Shown here piece by piece: positions 15,297 through 23,142 of a stretch of 33,065 bases of DNA. Where the stretch lies: NCBI GenBank assembly GCA_900762325.1, contig CAAFGG010000054.1:1-33065 (forward strand). The letters run 5' to 3'. The notes below the pieces were generated by a model. It was not told the origin of the DNA and ran no database searches. It saw only the letters and a list, made by a program, of their open reading frames with translations. Source of the stretch: an uncultured Collinsella sp. Its GTDB lineage: Bacteria > Actinomycetota > Coriobacteriia > Coriobacteriales > Coriobacteriaceae. The position numbers were made by a program, and so were the translations under genes. How positions within the stretch are numbered: the first letter of the stretch is position 1; each line of letters begins with the position of its first letter.

Positions 15297-16157
15297 TCAC
15301 TCATCCCCTTCAAGAAAACGCAGGGCATTACCCCAGTAGAGCCTTTCTCGCGCATCATCGCGCATGGACACGGTATCGAGCGCCCGTTTGAGTTTGAACG
15401 CACGGAAGCGCGGCGTATTGCTGGCGAACATCACTTGATGCGATAGCGCGCGCTCATACCACAGTGGCCCCATATCGACCGTGAAAAGACGCTGCATCAT
15501 CTCCTCGGGCGAATCGATGTAAGTGATAGAGGTGTCCGTGTAGCAGTTGGGATACTTGAGCAGCATCGCCACGGTCTCGCGCACCCAGGGCCAGCCAAAG
15601 TGGGTCAAACTAAAACGCACATTTGGATGCGTTGCGATTGTGTGCTCAAATACAAGCGGATTACTGCGCGAGAGCTCTGCGCCCGGCTCCCAAGACATAC
15701 CGGCATGGAAAACCACCGGCTTGTTATAGCGCTCGCACAGCTCGTAAAGCGGCTCGGCCACGGCATCATCGGGAGCAAAACCCTGCTTTGCCGGATGCAG
15801 GCAAAGCCCCTTTGCCCCCAACTCGGTAAAGGCGCGCCCCAATTCGTCTGCGGCACCGCTCACCTGCGGATCTACGCTCGCAAATCCCCACAGACGATCG
15901 GGATGCGCGGCAACCAGCATGGCAATCTGGTCATTGGTGCCAAAATGCCCTCCGCATGCCGTGGTTACATCGAGCGGCATGAGCACGCTCTTCTGCACAT
16001 CGCAGACGTCCATCTCGACTTGAAGCTCATCCCAATCCATGGGGCCCATATGCCCCATACCAAATTCTCGTGACCAAAAACCGAATCCATCAGGCTCATC
16101 ACCCGGCGTATAGATCTCGCCGTAGAGCATGGGCTGGACCAACATGTCGATAACCAT
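15297..16157 (-). CDS. Amidohydrolase-2-like protein lacking canonical metal ligands
   Basis: The 286-residue TIM-barrel protein resembles the Amidohydrolase_2 group (ACMSD-like). VVFHAGMSWEPG carries H151 and SLTHFGWPW carries H186, but the first-strand HxH is replaced (residues 4-9 read DMLVQP) and the usual Asp of strand 8 is N247 (MFASNTPRF). The normal binuclear or mononuclear site is therefore incomplete, suggesting a non-canonical lyase/hydrolase or a non-catalytic protein. The ATG at 16157 follows GGAAAGGAG; the frame is open 7 codons further. It lies 27 bases after the second PfkB kinase and its stop overlaps the possible GTG start of yjbQ, so it is part of the operon. Cytoplasmic, no signal peptide. 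Substrate unknown. Confidence 0.75.
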   Translation of the reverse strand: MVIDMLVQPMLYGEIYTPGDEPDGFGFWSREFGMGHMGPMDWDELQVEMDVCDVQKSVLMPLDVTTACGGHFGTNDQIAMLVAAHPDRLWGFASVDPQVSGAADELGRAFTELGAKGLCLHPAKQGFAPDDAVAEPLYELCERYNKPVVFHAGMSWEPGAELSRSNPLVFEHTIATHPNVRFSLTHFGWPWVRETVAMLLKYPNCYTDTSITYIDSPEEMMQRLFTVDMGPLWYERALSHQVMFASNTPRFRAFKLKRALDTVSMRDDARERLYWGNALRFLEGDE

Positions 16158-16184
16158 TTCGCACTCCTTTCCAAGCATTTGACC

Positions 16185-16985
16185 CTAGTACGGCTCAAAA
16201 GAGCCGATGACGCGGGACGAAAGCTCGGCGCCCGCCTTCATACACGCCGGAATATCAAGGCCATCAGTCACGCCCTTGGTAAACCCGGCGATATACGAGT
16301 CACCGGCGCCCACGGTGTTAACGACCTTCTCCGCCGGTACGATCCCGCACTCATAGAAGCGTTCGCCGTCAAAGGCAATGCTTCCCTTCTCGCCAAGCGT
16401 GGCAACTGCCGCCCGCGGCCCCAACTTCTGTACGTGACGTACCCAATCACGCAGCTCCGGAGTGTCCTCTTCAAACGACATAAACGCATAGTCTACGTAA
16501 GGAAAATGAGCCTCGCAGGCATATTCGGGATCCTGGCTGAACACCGAGAAGTCCATAACCACCGTCTTGCCCGCATCATGCCATTCGGGCAGGAGGTCCA
16601 AACAATTGCCAAACAGGTCGGTATGAATGATGTCATGCTCTAGGATAAACGCCCGGTCATCTTCATTCGGTCGATATGTCTCCATAACACCATCGATTGC
16701 CTCGAGATGCACGCGATCGACGCCGTCTTTCAATGCCATGAGCATCACCGAGGTGTCGCCATCCTCCACCCGCAGATGTGAGATATCGAACCCCTCAGCG
16801 GCCAGCGCCTCTCTCATCTTGTCTCCGTACTCGTCCTTGCCGACAACCGACACGGCGGATACCGAAACTCCCATTCGTGCAAGATGGATACCCCAGTCAA
16901 TGCCATTACCAGTCGGATAGAACACGCCGATGTTTTGATAGACGTCCGCACAGCAAAAACCAGCCGCGCACGCTTTAATACCCAT
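16185..16985 (-). CDS. PfkB-family sugar kinase, divergent FrlD-like paralogue
   Basis: The 266-residue ribokinase-fold protein has the C-terminal PfkB signature VNTVGAGDSYIAGF with the catalytic Asp, and a TLGEKGSIAFDGERFY strand typical of FrlD-like kinases. The N-terminal substrate loop differs from its neighbour: YPTGNGIDWGIHLARMG instead of YPGGNAVNFAVYAKKCG, so the first Gly and the Asn of the usual GGNAVN motif are changed. This points to a different sugar or amine substrate. ATG 16985 is chosen because GGAGAAG lies upstream; an in-frame TTG at 16997 would include that site. It is the sixth gene of the operon, 120 bases after the first kinase, the longest gap within this transcription unit. 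Confidence 0.8.
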   Translation of the reverse strand: MGIKACAAGFCCADVYQNIGVFYPTGNGIDWGIHLARMGVSVSAVSVVGKDEYGDKMREALAAEGFDISHLRVEDGDTSVMLMALKDGVDRVHLEAIDGVMETYRPNEDDRAFILEHDIIHTDLFGNCLDLLPEWHDAGKTVVMDFSVFSQDPEYACEAHFPYVDYAFMSFEEDTPELRDWVRHVQKLGPRAAVATLGEKGSIAFDGERFYECGIVPAEKVVNTVGAGDSYIAGFTKGVTDGLDIPACMKAGAELSSRVIGSFEPY

Positions 16986-17105
16986 GGTCTTCTCCAATGT
17001 TCAAAAGGGGACCCACCACATGGCGAGCCCCCTTTTCGCGTTTCGCTTATTGTTTTGCATCGGCCGTCCAAAGCCTCATAGCCAGACGCCGTACGCTTTC
17101 TTAAG

Positions 17106-17969
17106 CTATTCGACGATTGGTGCTCCGTGGCCCCAAGAACCTTCCATGCCGCACACGGTCGAGGCAAACCCGGCAGCAAAGTCGAGCGCACGCTCGATGG
17201 CCTCGGCGCCATCTTCACCACGCTTGGCGGAATCGAGATAGCACATCAAAAACGAGGTGAGGAACGAGTCGCCCGCCCCCATGGTGTCCTTCATGTCCGT
17301 TACCGGTTTAGCCAGCTGGCGGTAATAACGCTCGCCGTCGTAAGCAATGCAGCCCTCGGCGCCCGCCGTAGCCGACACAAAACGCGGACCCAAGCCCTTC
17401 ACCCATGCCAGACGCTCGCGAATCTCGTCCTCACTCGCGGCATCCGCCGCACTAAAGAAAGCGAAATCGACGTAGGGCGCAATCTGCTCGTAGTACTCGT
17501 CGGTGGAGTCGTCCGAAAAGTCAAAAGAGACCGTGACGCCCGCAGCCTTCAGCTTGGGCAGCTCGCGCTCGGTAAAGCAATAGTTGCCCGAATGAACCAC
17601 ATCGAACTGCTTCATGTACGAAAGGTCAAAGCGATCGAGGACATAGCGCGCATCGCCACGGATACCGCCCTCGTTGGAGCCAAGGAAGACACGGTCACCG
17701 TCAACGACGGTGACGCGAGCCGCTCCGTTCTCGCCAATCATCTGCTCGCACTTGTCAAGCTCGATACCCTCATCCTCGAGGCTTGCAATGACATGCTCGG
17801 CAGCGGCGTCATTGCCAAAAATGCCCATGTATGCGGAGCGTGCGGCACCGCATTTCTTGGCATAAACGGCGAAGTTCACCGCATTGCCGCCAGGATACAT
17901 GGTATGGATATGCTCGTAGCGATCGACGACGTTGTCGCCAAATCCGAGCGCGTTAACGTTAAATGCCAT
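17106..17969 (-). CDS. PfkB-family kinase, FrlD-like (probable fructoselysine 6-kinase)
   Basis: The 287-residue protein resembles E. coli FrlD along its length: GFGDNVVDRY at the start, GGNAVNFAVYAKKCG, VVHSGNYCF, VSFDFSDDST, and DTMGAGDSFLTSFL with the catalytic Asp and anion hole. Known reaction of FrlD: fructoselysine plus ATP gives fructoselysine 6-phosphate. It stands 14 bases after the FrlB-like deglycase gene, which would use that product, so context and sequence agree. Closely related kinases act on other Amadori products (glucoselysine, fructoseasparagine), so the exact substrate is not certain. Spacing within the operon is short; ATG 17969 has AAAGG upstream. Confidence 0.82.
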   Translation of the reverse strand: MAFNVNALGFGDNVVDRYEHIHTMYPGGNAVNFAVYAKKCGAARSAYMGIFGNDAAAEHVIASLEDEGIELDKCEQMIGENGAARVTVVDGDRVFLGSNEGGIRGDARYVLDRFDLSYMKQFDVVHSGNYCFTERELPKLKAAGVTVSFDFSDDSTDEYYEQIAPYVDFAFFSAADAASEDEIRERLAWVKGLGPRFVSATAGAEGCIAYDGERYYRQLAKPVTDMKDTMGAGDSFLTSFLMCYLDSAKRGEDGAEAIERALDFAAGFASTVCGMEGSWGHGAPIVE

Positions 17970-17983
17970 GGCCTTTGTCCCTT

Positions 17984-18952
17984 CTAGTACTCGACAACAC
18001 CCATATAGCGACGGAAATCGGGATCGTGATCAAACACCTTGCCGCGTGCAGCACGCAGCTCGCAGTTCATGGCATAGAACAGCACCGGGTCCAGATAGGC
18101 ACGGACGCTCGCCGGCACGGCTTCCATACCGTACTCCTTGGCATCGAGCACCATCAGCGTATCGGTATGCGTCTTAAGGAACGCCAGGGCGCGCTCGTCC
18201 ATAGCACGGCACTCGCTGGAGCCCATCTGCAGGAAGTAGAAAACGCCATCCTGAGTAGCCTCGAAGGGGCCATGGAAGTACTCGGCAGAGTGGATATAGC
18301 TGCAGTGCTGCCACTGCATCTCCATAAGAGAGCAGATAGCGAAACCGTAGGTCTGGCTAAAGTTGGGACCGCTGCCCAGAATATAGAAGAACTCGTGCTC
18401 CTGGCAAAGCTTGGCAAAGCGATCGCCCAGCTCGGCATTTACCTTCTCGCGTGCCGGGGGAAGAATCTTATCCATCTCGGCGATACCGGCATACATATCG
18501 GTAAGATCGGCGTAGCCCTCCTGCTGATCGAGCAGCTCTGCCGCAAGCGACAGCGAAATACCAGCGGGGACCTCGGCCTGCGGCACACCCTCGCCCCACG
18601 GGTAGACCCACGTGGTCCACTTGCCGGAGTCGATCTTAGATCCAGCGTTGTCGGTCTGGGCGATCACCGTAGCGCCGGCAGCAAGGGCAATCTCGCAGCC
18701 CTCGACGACCTCGGGGGTGTTGCCACTGTGGCTACAAGCGATGACCAGGGACTTCTCGCCCAGACGACGCGGACGCATAATGTCGAATTCACGCGCGGTA
18801 TAGATATACGAAGTGAAGGTGGTTGCCTCGCGCTGCAGAAGCTCATGAGCCGGGATCAAATCGATCATGGAGCCACCGCAAGCAATCCAGTAGACGCTGT
18901 CGAACTTGCCTTTCTCGGCAATTGCCTCTTTGATCAGATCGTGTGCGTTCAT
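17984..18952 (-). CDS. SIS-domain deglycase, FrlB-like
   Basis: The 322-residue protein has two SIS sugar-phosphate isomerase domains. Visible features are IACGGS near residues 23-28, CSHSGNTPE near 73-81, a second-domain GSGPNFSQTYGFA, the deglycase/GFAT-like HGPFE (227-231), and the C-terminus RRYMGVVEY, which mirrors the RRYYGGLVEY end of E. coli FrlB. Known FrlB reaction: fructoselysine 6-phosphate plus water gives glucose 6-phosphate plus lysine. No glutaminase domain is present, as expected for a deglycase. I start at ATG 18952 (AAAGGAAC upstream); an upstream in-frame codon at 18985 is less likely. It is the central enzyme of the operon and the best evidence that it handles Amadori-type sugar amines. 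Confidence 0.85.
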   Translation of the reverse strand: MNAHDLIKEAIAEKGKFDSVYWIACGGSMIDLIPAHELLQREATTFTSYIYTAREFDIMRPRRLGEKSLVIACSHSGNTPEVVEGCEIALAAGATVIAQTDNAGSKIDSGKWTTWVYPWGEGVPQAEVPAGISLSLAAELLDQQEGYADLTDMYAGIAEMDKILPPAREKVNAELGDRFAKLCQEHEFFYILGSGPNFSQTYGFAICSLMEMQWQHCSYIHSAEYFHGPFEATQDGVFYFLQMGSSECRAMDERALAFLKTHTDTLMVLDAKEYGMEAVPASVRAYLDPVLFYAMNCELRAARGKVFDHDPDFRRYMGVVEY

Positions 18953-19014
18953 ATCCAGTTCCTTTCTTGTTTGGTCCGCAATCAATGAGATTGGCTGCGT
19001 GGCCGATAGTTGTT

Positions 19015-19866
19015 TTAGTCAATCAGATATTTCTCGAATGCGGCCATGTTCTTGGCATCTGCCGCCGCCGGGTCATCGTAGTAACGACCGTCCGTGATTT
19101 CCTGGCCCAGCATGCCGTCAAAACCATGGGCGTTGAGCGTGGCGACGAAGGCGTCCATATCGTGCTTGCCATCGCCCCACACCAGATGGCCATACGGGTC
19201 ACCGTCGATAAAGTGCATCTCGTGAATTGCCCCATCACCAAAGGCGGCAAACCAGTCCTCGAGCGTCTCGCCTGCAACGCCCATCGCGGTTGTATCAACC
19301 ATGGGCTGTAAGTACGGGCTCGCGACCTCGTCAATCATGCGCTTCGCATCGGAAACCGTCGTCACAAGGTTGCTCTCCTCGGGACGCAGGCTTTCCATCG
19401 TAAGCACCAGACCGTGCTCGCCGGCATACTCCGCCAGAATGGACAAGTGCTCGCGGCTGCGCTTCCAGGCTTCCTCGCGATCCTCGTCCCAGTCGCCCCA
19501 GCCCGAGTTGACGGACATACGGTCGCACCCAAGTACCTCGGCAAGCTCAATGCCGTGCTTAAAGTACGCCAGGCTGCGCTGTTCATGCAGCGGCTTGCGT
19601 GCGCAGTATTGCCAAGGATAGACAACATTCTCGGGGCACAGAGTACGATACCTAAGCCCACGGTCTGCAGCCTTTTTCGCCAGGACCTCAGCCTCAAAGC
19701 AGCCCGTGTGGTCGAGCGTCACATGCGGCTCCGCACACCACAGCTCAATGGACTCAAAGCCCAAACGCTGCTGCGCGTCAAGGAAGTAATCGAGCGACCA
19801 CATGATGTAGTGGATATTCATGCCCGCAATCTGTTCGCGGCGCAGCGTCGGTTTGGATTCAGACAC
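19015..19866 (-). CDS. Sugar isomerase/epimerase, FrlC-like (AP endonuclease 2 fold)
   Basis: The 283-residue TIM-barrel protein of the xylose-isomerase-like family has candidate metal ligands in order: Glu in LTMESLRPEESNL, Asp in QPMVDTTAMG, His in HEMHFIDGDPYGH and Glu in LGQEITDG. It resembles FrlC, the fructoselysine 3-epimerase that converts psicoselysine to fructoselysine. The PEESNLVTTVSDA stretch parallels the PYESNVVCNANDV region of E. coli FrlC. The ATG at 19866 almost touches the previous stop (1 base apart), so it is tightly coupled to the YtcJ-like amidohydrolase. Substrate and direction cannot be read from sequence. Confidence 0.8.
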   Translation of the reverse strand: MSESKPTLRREQIAGMNIHYIMWSLDYFLDAQQRLGFESIELWCAEPHVTLDHTGCFEAEVLAKKAADRGLRYRTLCPENVVYPWQYCARKPLHEQRSLAYFKHGIELAEVLGCDRMSVNSGWGDWDEDREEAWKRSREHLSILAEYAGEHGLVLTMESLRPEESNLVTTVSDAKRMIDEVASPYLQPMVDTTAMGVAGETLEDWFAAFGDGAIHEMHFIDGDPYGHLVWGDGKHDMDAFVATLNAHGFDGMLGQEITDGRYYDDPAAADAKNMAAFEKYLID

Positions 19867-19867
19867 C

Positions 19868-21451
19868 TTATGCCTCCTTATTTCGATCGAACACGATTTG
19901 TCCGTCCGACATCGTCATATCAACCGCAAGATCGCGTGCGTCGCGATAATCGAGGTCGAACACATCCCGATCGAGCACGCAGATATCGGCAAGCTTGCCA
20001 ACCTCAAGCGTACCCAGCTCGTCTTCGCGCATCAGATCGTACGCGCCCCCGGCAGTCCAAGCGCGCAAGAGCTCGACAAGCGTCAGCACGTTGGCCTCAT
20101 TCACGGGCAGTCCATCGTCGAAGTATCCGCCGCACGCGCTGTAGATTGACTCGCCCAGGCTCGGAATCAGCAGCGGCAAATCCGTACCACAGCACACCGT
20201 GCATCCGGAATCTTCCATGCCGCGGCGATTCCAGCTGTGTAAAAGTCGCGTCTCGCCAATTTGTCGACGCATCATCGATAGGCAATCCTCGCGCCGGTCC
20301 AGCGTCAGAATCTGCGGATAGACCTCGCAAATTCCACCTAACTTGCCAAACTCGACAAGATCGGTCGGGTCAGAGTTCTCGAGATCGGTAATCGCATGGC
20401 GGCGAAGCATCCGTCCATGTTCGTCTCGAGGCAGCGAGGCATAGAGCGCCACGGTGCGACGAACGGCGCCATCTCCCTGGCAATGCAAGGAATATCGGAA
20501 GCCGTCAGCATCAATTGCACGTAGCTCGTTCTCAATCAGATCCCACTCGGGCTCCTCGACGACCGTCTTGCCGGCGGCTCCCGCATCGGCCGTGTCCTCA
20601 TAGGGGTCAATCATCTCGGCAAGCCCCACCCATACGCCGCGATCGGTCATACGGTTGAAGCCAGAAAAACGAACGAACGGTCCCCGGAAGCGCTCTCGTG
20701 CCTCGCGGGCATATGCCAGATTTGCACCAGCGCCCACCGGCTGCGACATCATAGAGACGCGAACCGTCAGCTCACCAGATTCCTCACGGCGAGCCATTTC
20801 GTCGGCAAAGCCGTAGTAGTCATCAAACGCCATCTCCTTGATGGCGGTAACGCCGCGCTCGTTAAGCATGCTCATGTAGTCCGAATACCCCGCACGTACC
20901 TCGGGCAGCGCGAGGAAATCGCTCATCATGCGCCAGATCTTCTCGGCATAGCACGCCTGCGGTGTAAAGCCGTATCGCGCACTGGCGGCAGCATTGAGAA
21001 CGCAGGTCTCCGCACCCGGTGTAAAGCAGACGACAGGGATATCGCCAAAACAATCGTCAAACACAGCCGCCGTATTTGCGTTCTCGGCATCCGATGCCAG
21101 CGTTTCGGGTAGGTTGTGGCCAAAAGCCGCCGCGCAATCCGGATGATCTTCTTTCCATGCACGCAAGAGCGACACGGCCTCTTTGGCATCGGCGACGCCG
21201 GACAGATCAGACCCCAACGTCCGCAGCGCCCAGCCCGTATAGAAGGTATGCACATCGATCAGGCCAGGCATGACGGTGCGGTTGCCCAGGTCAACTACCT
21301 CGTCCGCTTGGGTCAAATACGAAGCTACCTCACACTTGGTGCCAACAGCCTCAATTCGATTGCCACGGACCGCTACGAAACCTTCAAACGGCAGGTCCCC
21401 CGTACCGGTAAAGACGCTCTTAGACGTCAGGACCGTCAAACGATCAGACAT
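19868..21451 (-). CDS. YtcJ-like amidohydrolase (Amidohydro_3) with altered HxH motif
   Basis: This 527-residue protein belongs to the amidohydrolase superfamily: a beta-sandwich start (LTVLTSKSVFTG), VMPGLIDVHTFYTG where the canonical second His is F70, a long TIM barrel with YSLHCQGDGAVRR, RRHAITDLENSDP, and VCCGTDLPLL with the strand-8 Asp, then the closing sandwich LGTLEVGKLADICVLDRD. Family members hydrolyse N-acyl or amide bonds in the cytoplasm. Here it may free an amine or deacylate a modified amino acid before the FrlC/D/B steps. ATG 21451 follows AGGTGG; GTG 21460 is an alternative. It follows the transporter by 9 bases. The lost His at position 70 may change metal use; the strand-8 Asp is kept, so activity is still possible. 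Confidence 0.82.
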   Translation of the reverse strand: MSDRLTVLTSKSVFTGTGDLPFEGFVAVRGNRIEAVGTKCEVASYLTQADEVVDLGNRTVMPGLIDVHTFYTGWALRTLGSDLSGVADAKEAVSLLRAWKEDHPDCAAAFGHNLPETLASDAENANTAAVFDDCFGDIPVVCFTPGAETCVLNAAASARYGFTPQACYAEKIWRMMSDFLALPEVRAGYSDYMSMLNERGVTAIKEMAFDDYYGFADEMARREESGELTVRVSMMSQPVGAGANLAYAREARERFRGPFVRFSGFNRMTDRGVWVGLAEMIDPYEDTADAGAAGKTVVEEPEWDLIENELRAIDADGFRYSLHCQGDGAVRRTVALYASLPRDEHGRMLRRHAITDLENSDPTDLVEFGKLGGICEVYPQILTLDRREDCLSMMRRQIGETRLLHSWNRRGMEDSGCTVCCGTDLPLLIPSLGESIYSACGGYFDDGLPVNEANVLTLVELLRAWTAGGAYDLMREDELGTLEVGKLADICVLDRDVFDLDYRDARDLAVDMTMSDGQIVFDRNKEA

Positions 21452-21460
21452 CACAACCAC

Positions 21461-22924
21461 CTACACCGGAAGCATGCCAGAGATTGCCGTTACGATCAGG
21501 CCAAAGACGACCATGAAAATGAAGAACTTCCAAATGGTCTTCCACCATTGGCCAAACGAGATCTTTGCCACGGCAAGGCCGGCGACCGTCATGCCCGCCA
21601 CGGGACTGATGGTGTTGATGGTCTGATTAGCAAACTGGAGCGCGGTAACGGCTGCCTCGGGATTGAGGCCCATAAGCTCGGTCAGGGGGCCCATAACAGG
21701 CATGGTGAGCGCCGCCAGACCAGAACTCGAGGGAACCAGCAAAGAGAGCAGGCCAAGGACGATATACATAAACGTGGTGTAGACGGCGGCGGGTGCACCG
21801 GCGAGCGCAGTAGCGAGCGCCTGGAGAATGGTGTCGATGATCATGCCGCCCTCGGCGATGACCAGAATACCGCGAGCGATACCAATAACGATGGCGGCGT
21901 ACGCAAAGTCGGCGAGACCTTTAACGAACTCCTCAGCAATCGTCTGCTGGTCAAGACCGCCCAGGATACCGGCAAGCAAGCCCATGCCAAGGAACACGGC
22001 GGAAATCTCATTCATGTACCAACCCTGGGTAACAAGACCCCAGACGATAATGCCCATACCGCAAGCAAAATCGATAAGCACGAGCTTCTGACGGATAGTG
22101 AACTCTTCCTCGATGGAGGCATCGGTCACGGAAAACTCGATACGCTTGAGCTTATCGTCCTCGTACGTAATGGACGACTCGGGGTTTTTCTTGACGCGCA
22201 TGGCGTAGCGCATGGCCCATGCGATACCGACGGCAGTGAAGATGACCCAAGAAACGGCGCGCAGCCACAGTTGCGGATTGCCCTCGATGCCGATAATGCC
22301 CTGTGCGATCAAGACGTTAAACGGGTCGATGGTCGAAGCACAATATCCCAGGTTAGGACCAAGGAAGCAGATGATGAATGCCGTCATCGAGTCATAACCG
22401 ATACCCATCATGATGGGAATGAAGATGGCATAGAACGGCAGGGCTTCCTCAGACATACCAAACGTAGTGCCGCAAATGGACAGCAACGTCATCGTGATGG
22501 GAATGATGAGGATGTCCTTGTTCTTGAGCTTTTTAATCACACGGCTCATGCCGGCATTCAAAGCGTTGGTCTTGGTGATGATTGCGAACGATCCGCCAAT
22601 CAATAAGACGAACGCAACGACGTCGGCAGCCTCTTGGATGCCCTTAGTGGGCGCTTGCAGGACCGCGAAGATATCCTGACCCAGATTGATGGTCTCGCCG
22701 GTCTCGGAATCGGTGTAGTTCTTATCGACCTGTTCATAGGTTCCAGCAACGGCGACTTCACGCTCGCCCGCCGCTGTCGAAATCGTCTTGCGCTGATACT
22801 GACCAGAGGGAACGATCCAAGTCAGGACCGCAAAGACAACGATCAGCAAGAACATGATCGTATAGACATGCGGTAATTTGAACTTAAAACGTCTGTTTGT
22901 CTTCTTCGCCTTCGTATCTGACAT
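21461..22924 (-). CDS. YfcC-family membrane transporter
   Basis: The 487-residue integral membrane protein has about 11-12 helices. The start FKFKLPHVYTIMFLLIVVFAVLTWIVPSGQY is typical of the YfcC/DcuC-like ion transporter family, as are GGSFAIITKTNALNAG and two re-entrant-type motifs (SICGTTFGMSEEALPFY and LLVPSSSGLAALTMPVMGPL). Members are thought to move basic amino acids or peptides by antiport or with Na+. As first gene of the operon it should bring in the substrate, replacing the APC permease FrlA of E. coli, which suggests an amino-acid-like substrate with a free carboxylate or amine. The ATG at 22924 follows GGAGG; a longer frame to 22984 overlaps the promoter and operator repeats and is not used. 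Confidence 0.85.
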   Translation of the reverse strand: MSDTKAKKTNRRFKFKLPHVYTIMFLLIVVFAVLTWIVPSGQYQRKTISTAAGEREVAVAGTYEQVDKNYTDSETGETINLGQDIFAVLQAPTKGIQEAADVVAFVLLIGGSFAIITKTNALNAGMSRVIKKLKNKDILIIPITMTLLSICGTTFGMSEEALPFYAIFIPIMMGIGYDSMTAFIICFLGPNLGYCASTIDPFNVLIAQGIIGIEGNPQLWLRAVSWVIFTAVGIAWAMRYAMRVKKNPESSITYEDDKLKRIEFSVTDASIEEEFTIRQKLVLIDFACGMGIIVWGLVTQGWYMNEISAVFLGMGLLAGILGGLDQQTIAEEFVKGLADFAYAAIVIGIARGILVIAEGGMIIDTILQALATALAGAPAAVYTTFMYIVLGLLSLLVPSSSGLAALTMPVMGPLTELMGLNPEAAVTALQFANQTINTISPVAGMTVAGLAVAKISFGQWWKTIWKFFIFMVVFGLIVTAISGMLPV

Positions 22925-22966
22925 AGATACCTCCAAAGAACTCGAGACTGCATCGCATCTCGCTTC

Positions 22967-23003
22967 AACGTTTGCACAAGGCAAACGTTCTATGACGTTC
23001 TAT
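22967..23003 (-). promoter_or_regulatory. Candidate operator of the sugar-amine operon
   Basis: Two elements abut. A palindrome AACGTTTGC (22967-22975) and GCAAACGTT (22981-22989) has 5 bases between arms. A tandem direct repeat, ACGTTCTAT at 22985-22993 and 22995-23003, has a 10-base period. They lie directly downstream of the putative -10, over the expected start of transcription, where a repressor such as the neighbouring GntR protein would block transcription. Confidence 0.55.
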
Positions 23004-23032
23004 AGATTACCAGCAGCTTTTCTCGTCATCAA
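23004..23032 (-). promoter_or_regulatory. Promoter of the sugar-amine operon
   Basis: On the minus strand, TTGATG (23027-23032) and TAATCT (23004-23009) are 17 bases apart, 80 bases upstream of the transporter start. Both hexamers are imperfect; an alternative -10 (TATAGA) overlaps the direct repeat. Confidence 0.4.
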
Positions 23033-23098
23033 GATAATTTCAAACTGATTGCCGCAACGCGGTTGAACGGTTGCGTTTGCGCCGTGAACGGTATGGAA

Positions 23099-23126
23099 AC
23101 GCCCGGTGAGATGATCCACCGGGCGT
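23099..23126 (-). terminator. Intrinsic terminator of the GntR gene
   Basis: A 10-bp perfect stem (ACGCCCGGTG with CACCGGGCGT) with an 8-base loop lies 17 bases after the gntR stop on the minus strand, followed by TTTCC. It isolates the regulator from the operon it probably controls. Confidence 0.7.
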
Positions 23127-23142
23127 CTCCATTCGCAATGTC

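Noticed and set aside
21116..22606. 496-codon plus-strand frame opposite the YfcC and YtcJ-like genes
   Set aside because: It crosses two well-supported genes, is rich in His, Arg, Asp and Asn, and has no recognisable domain.
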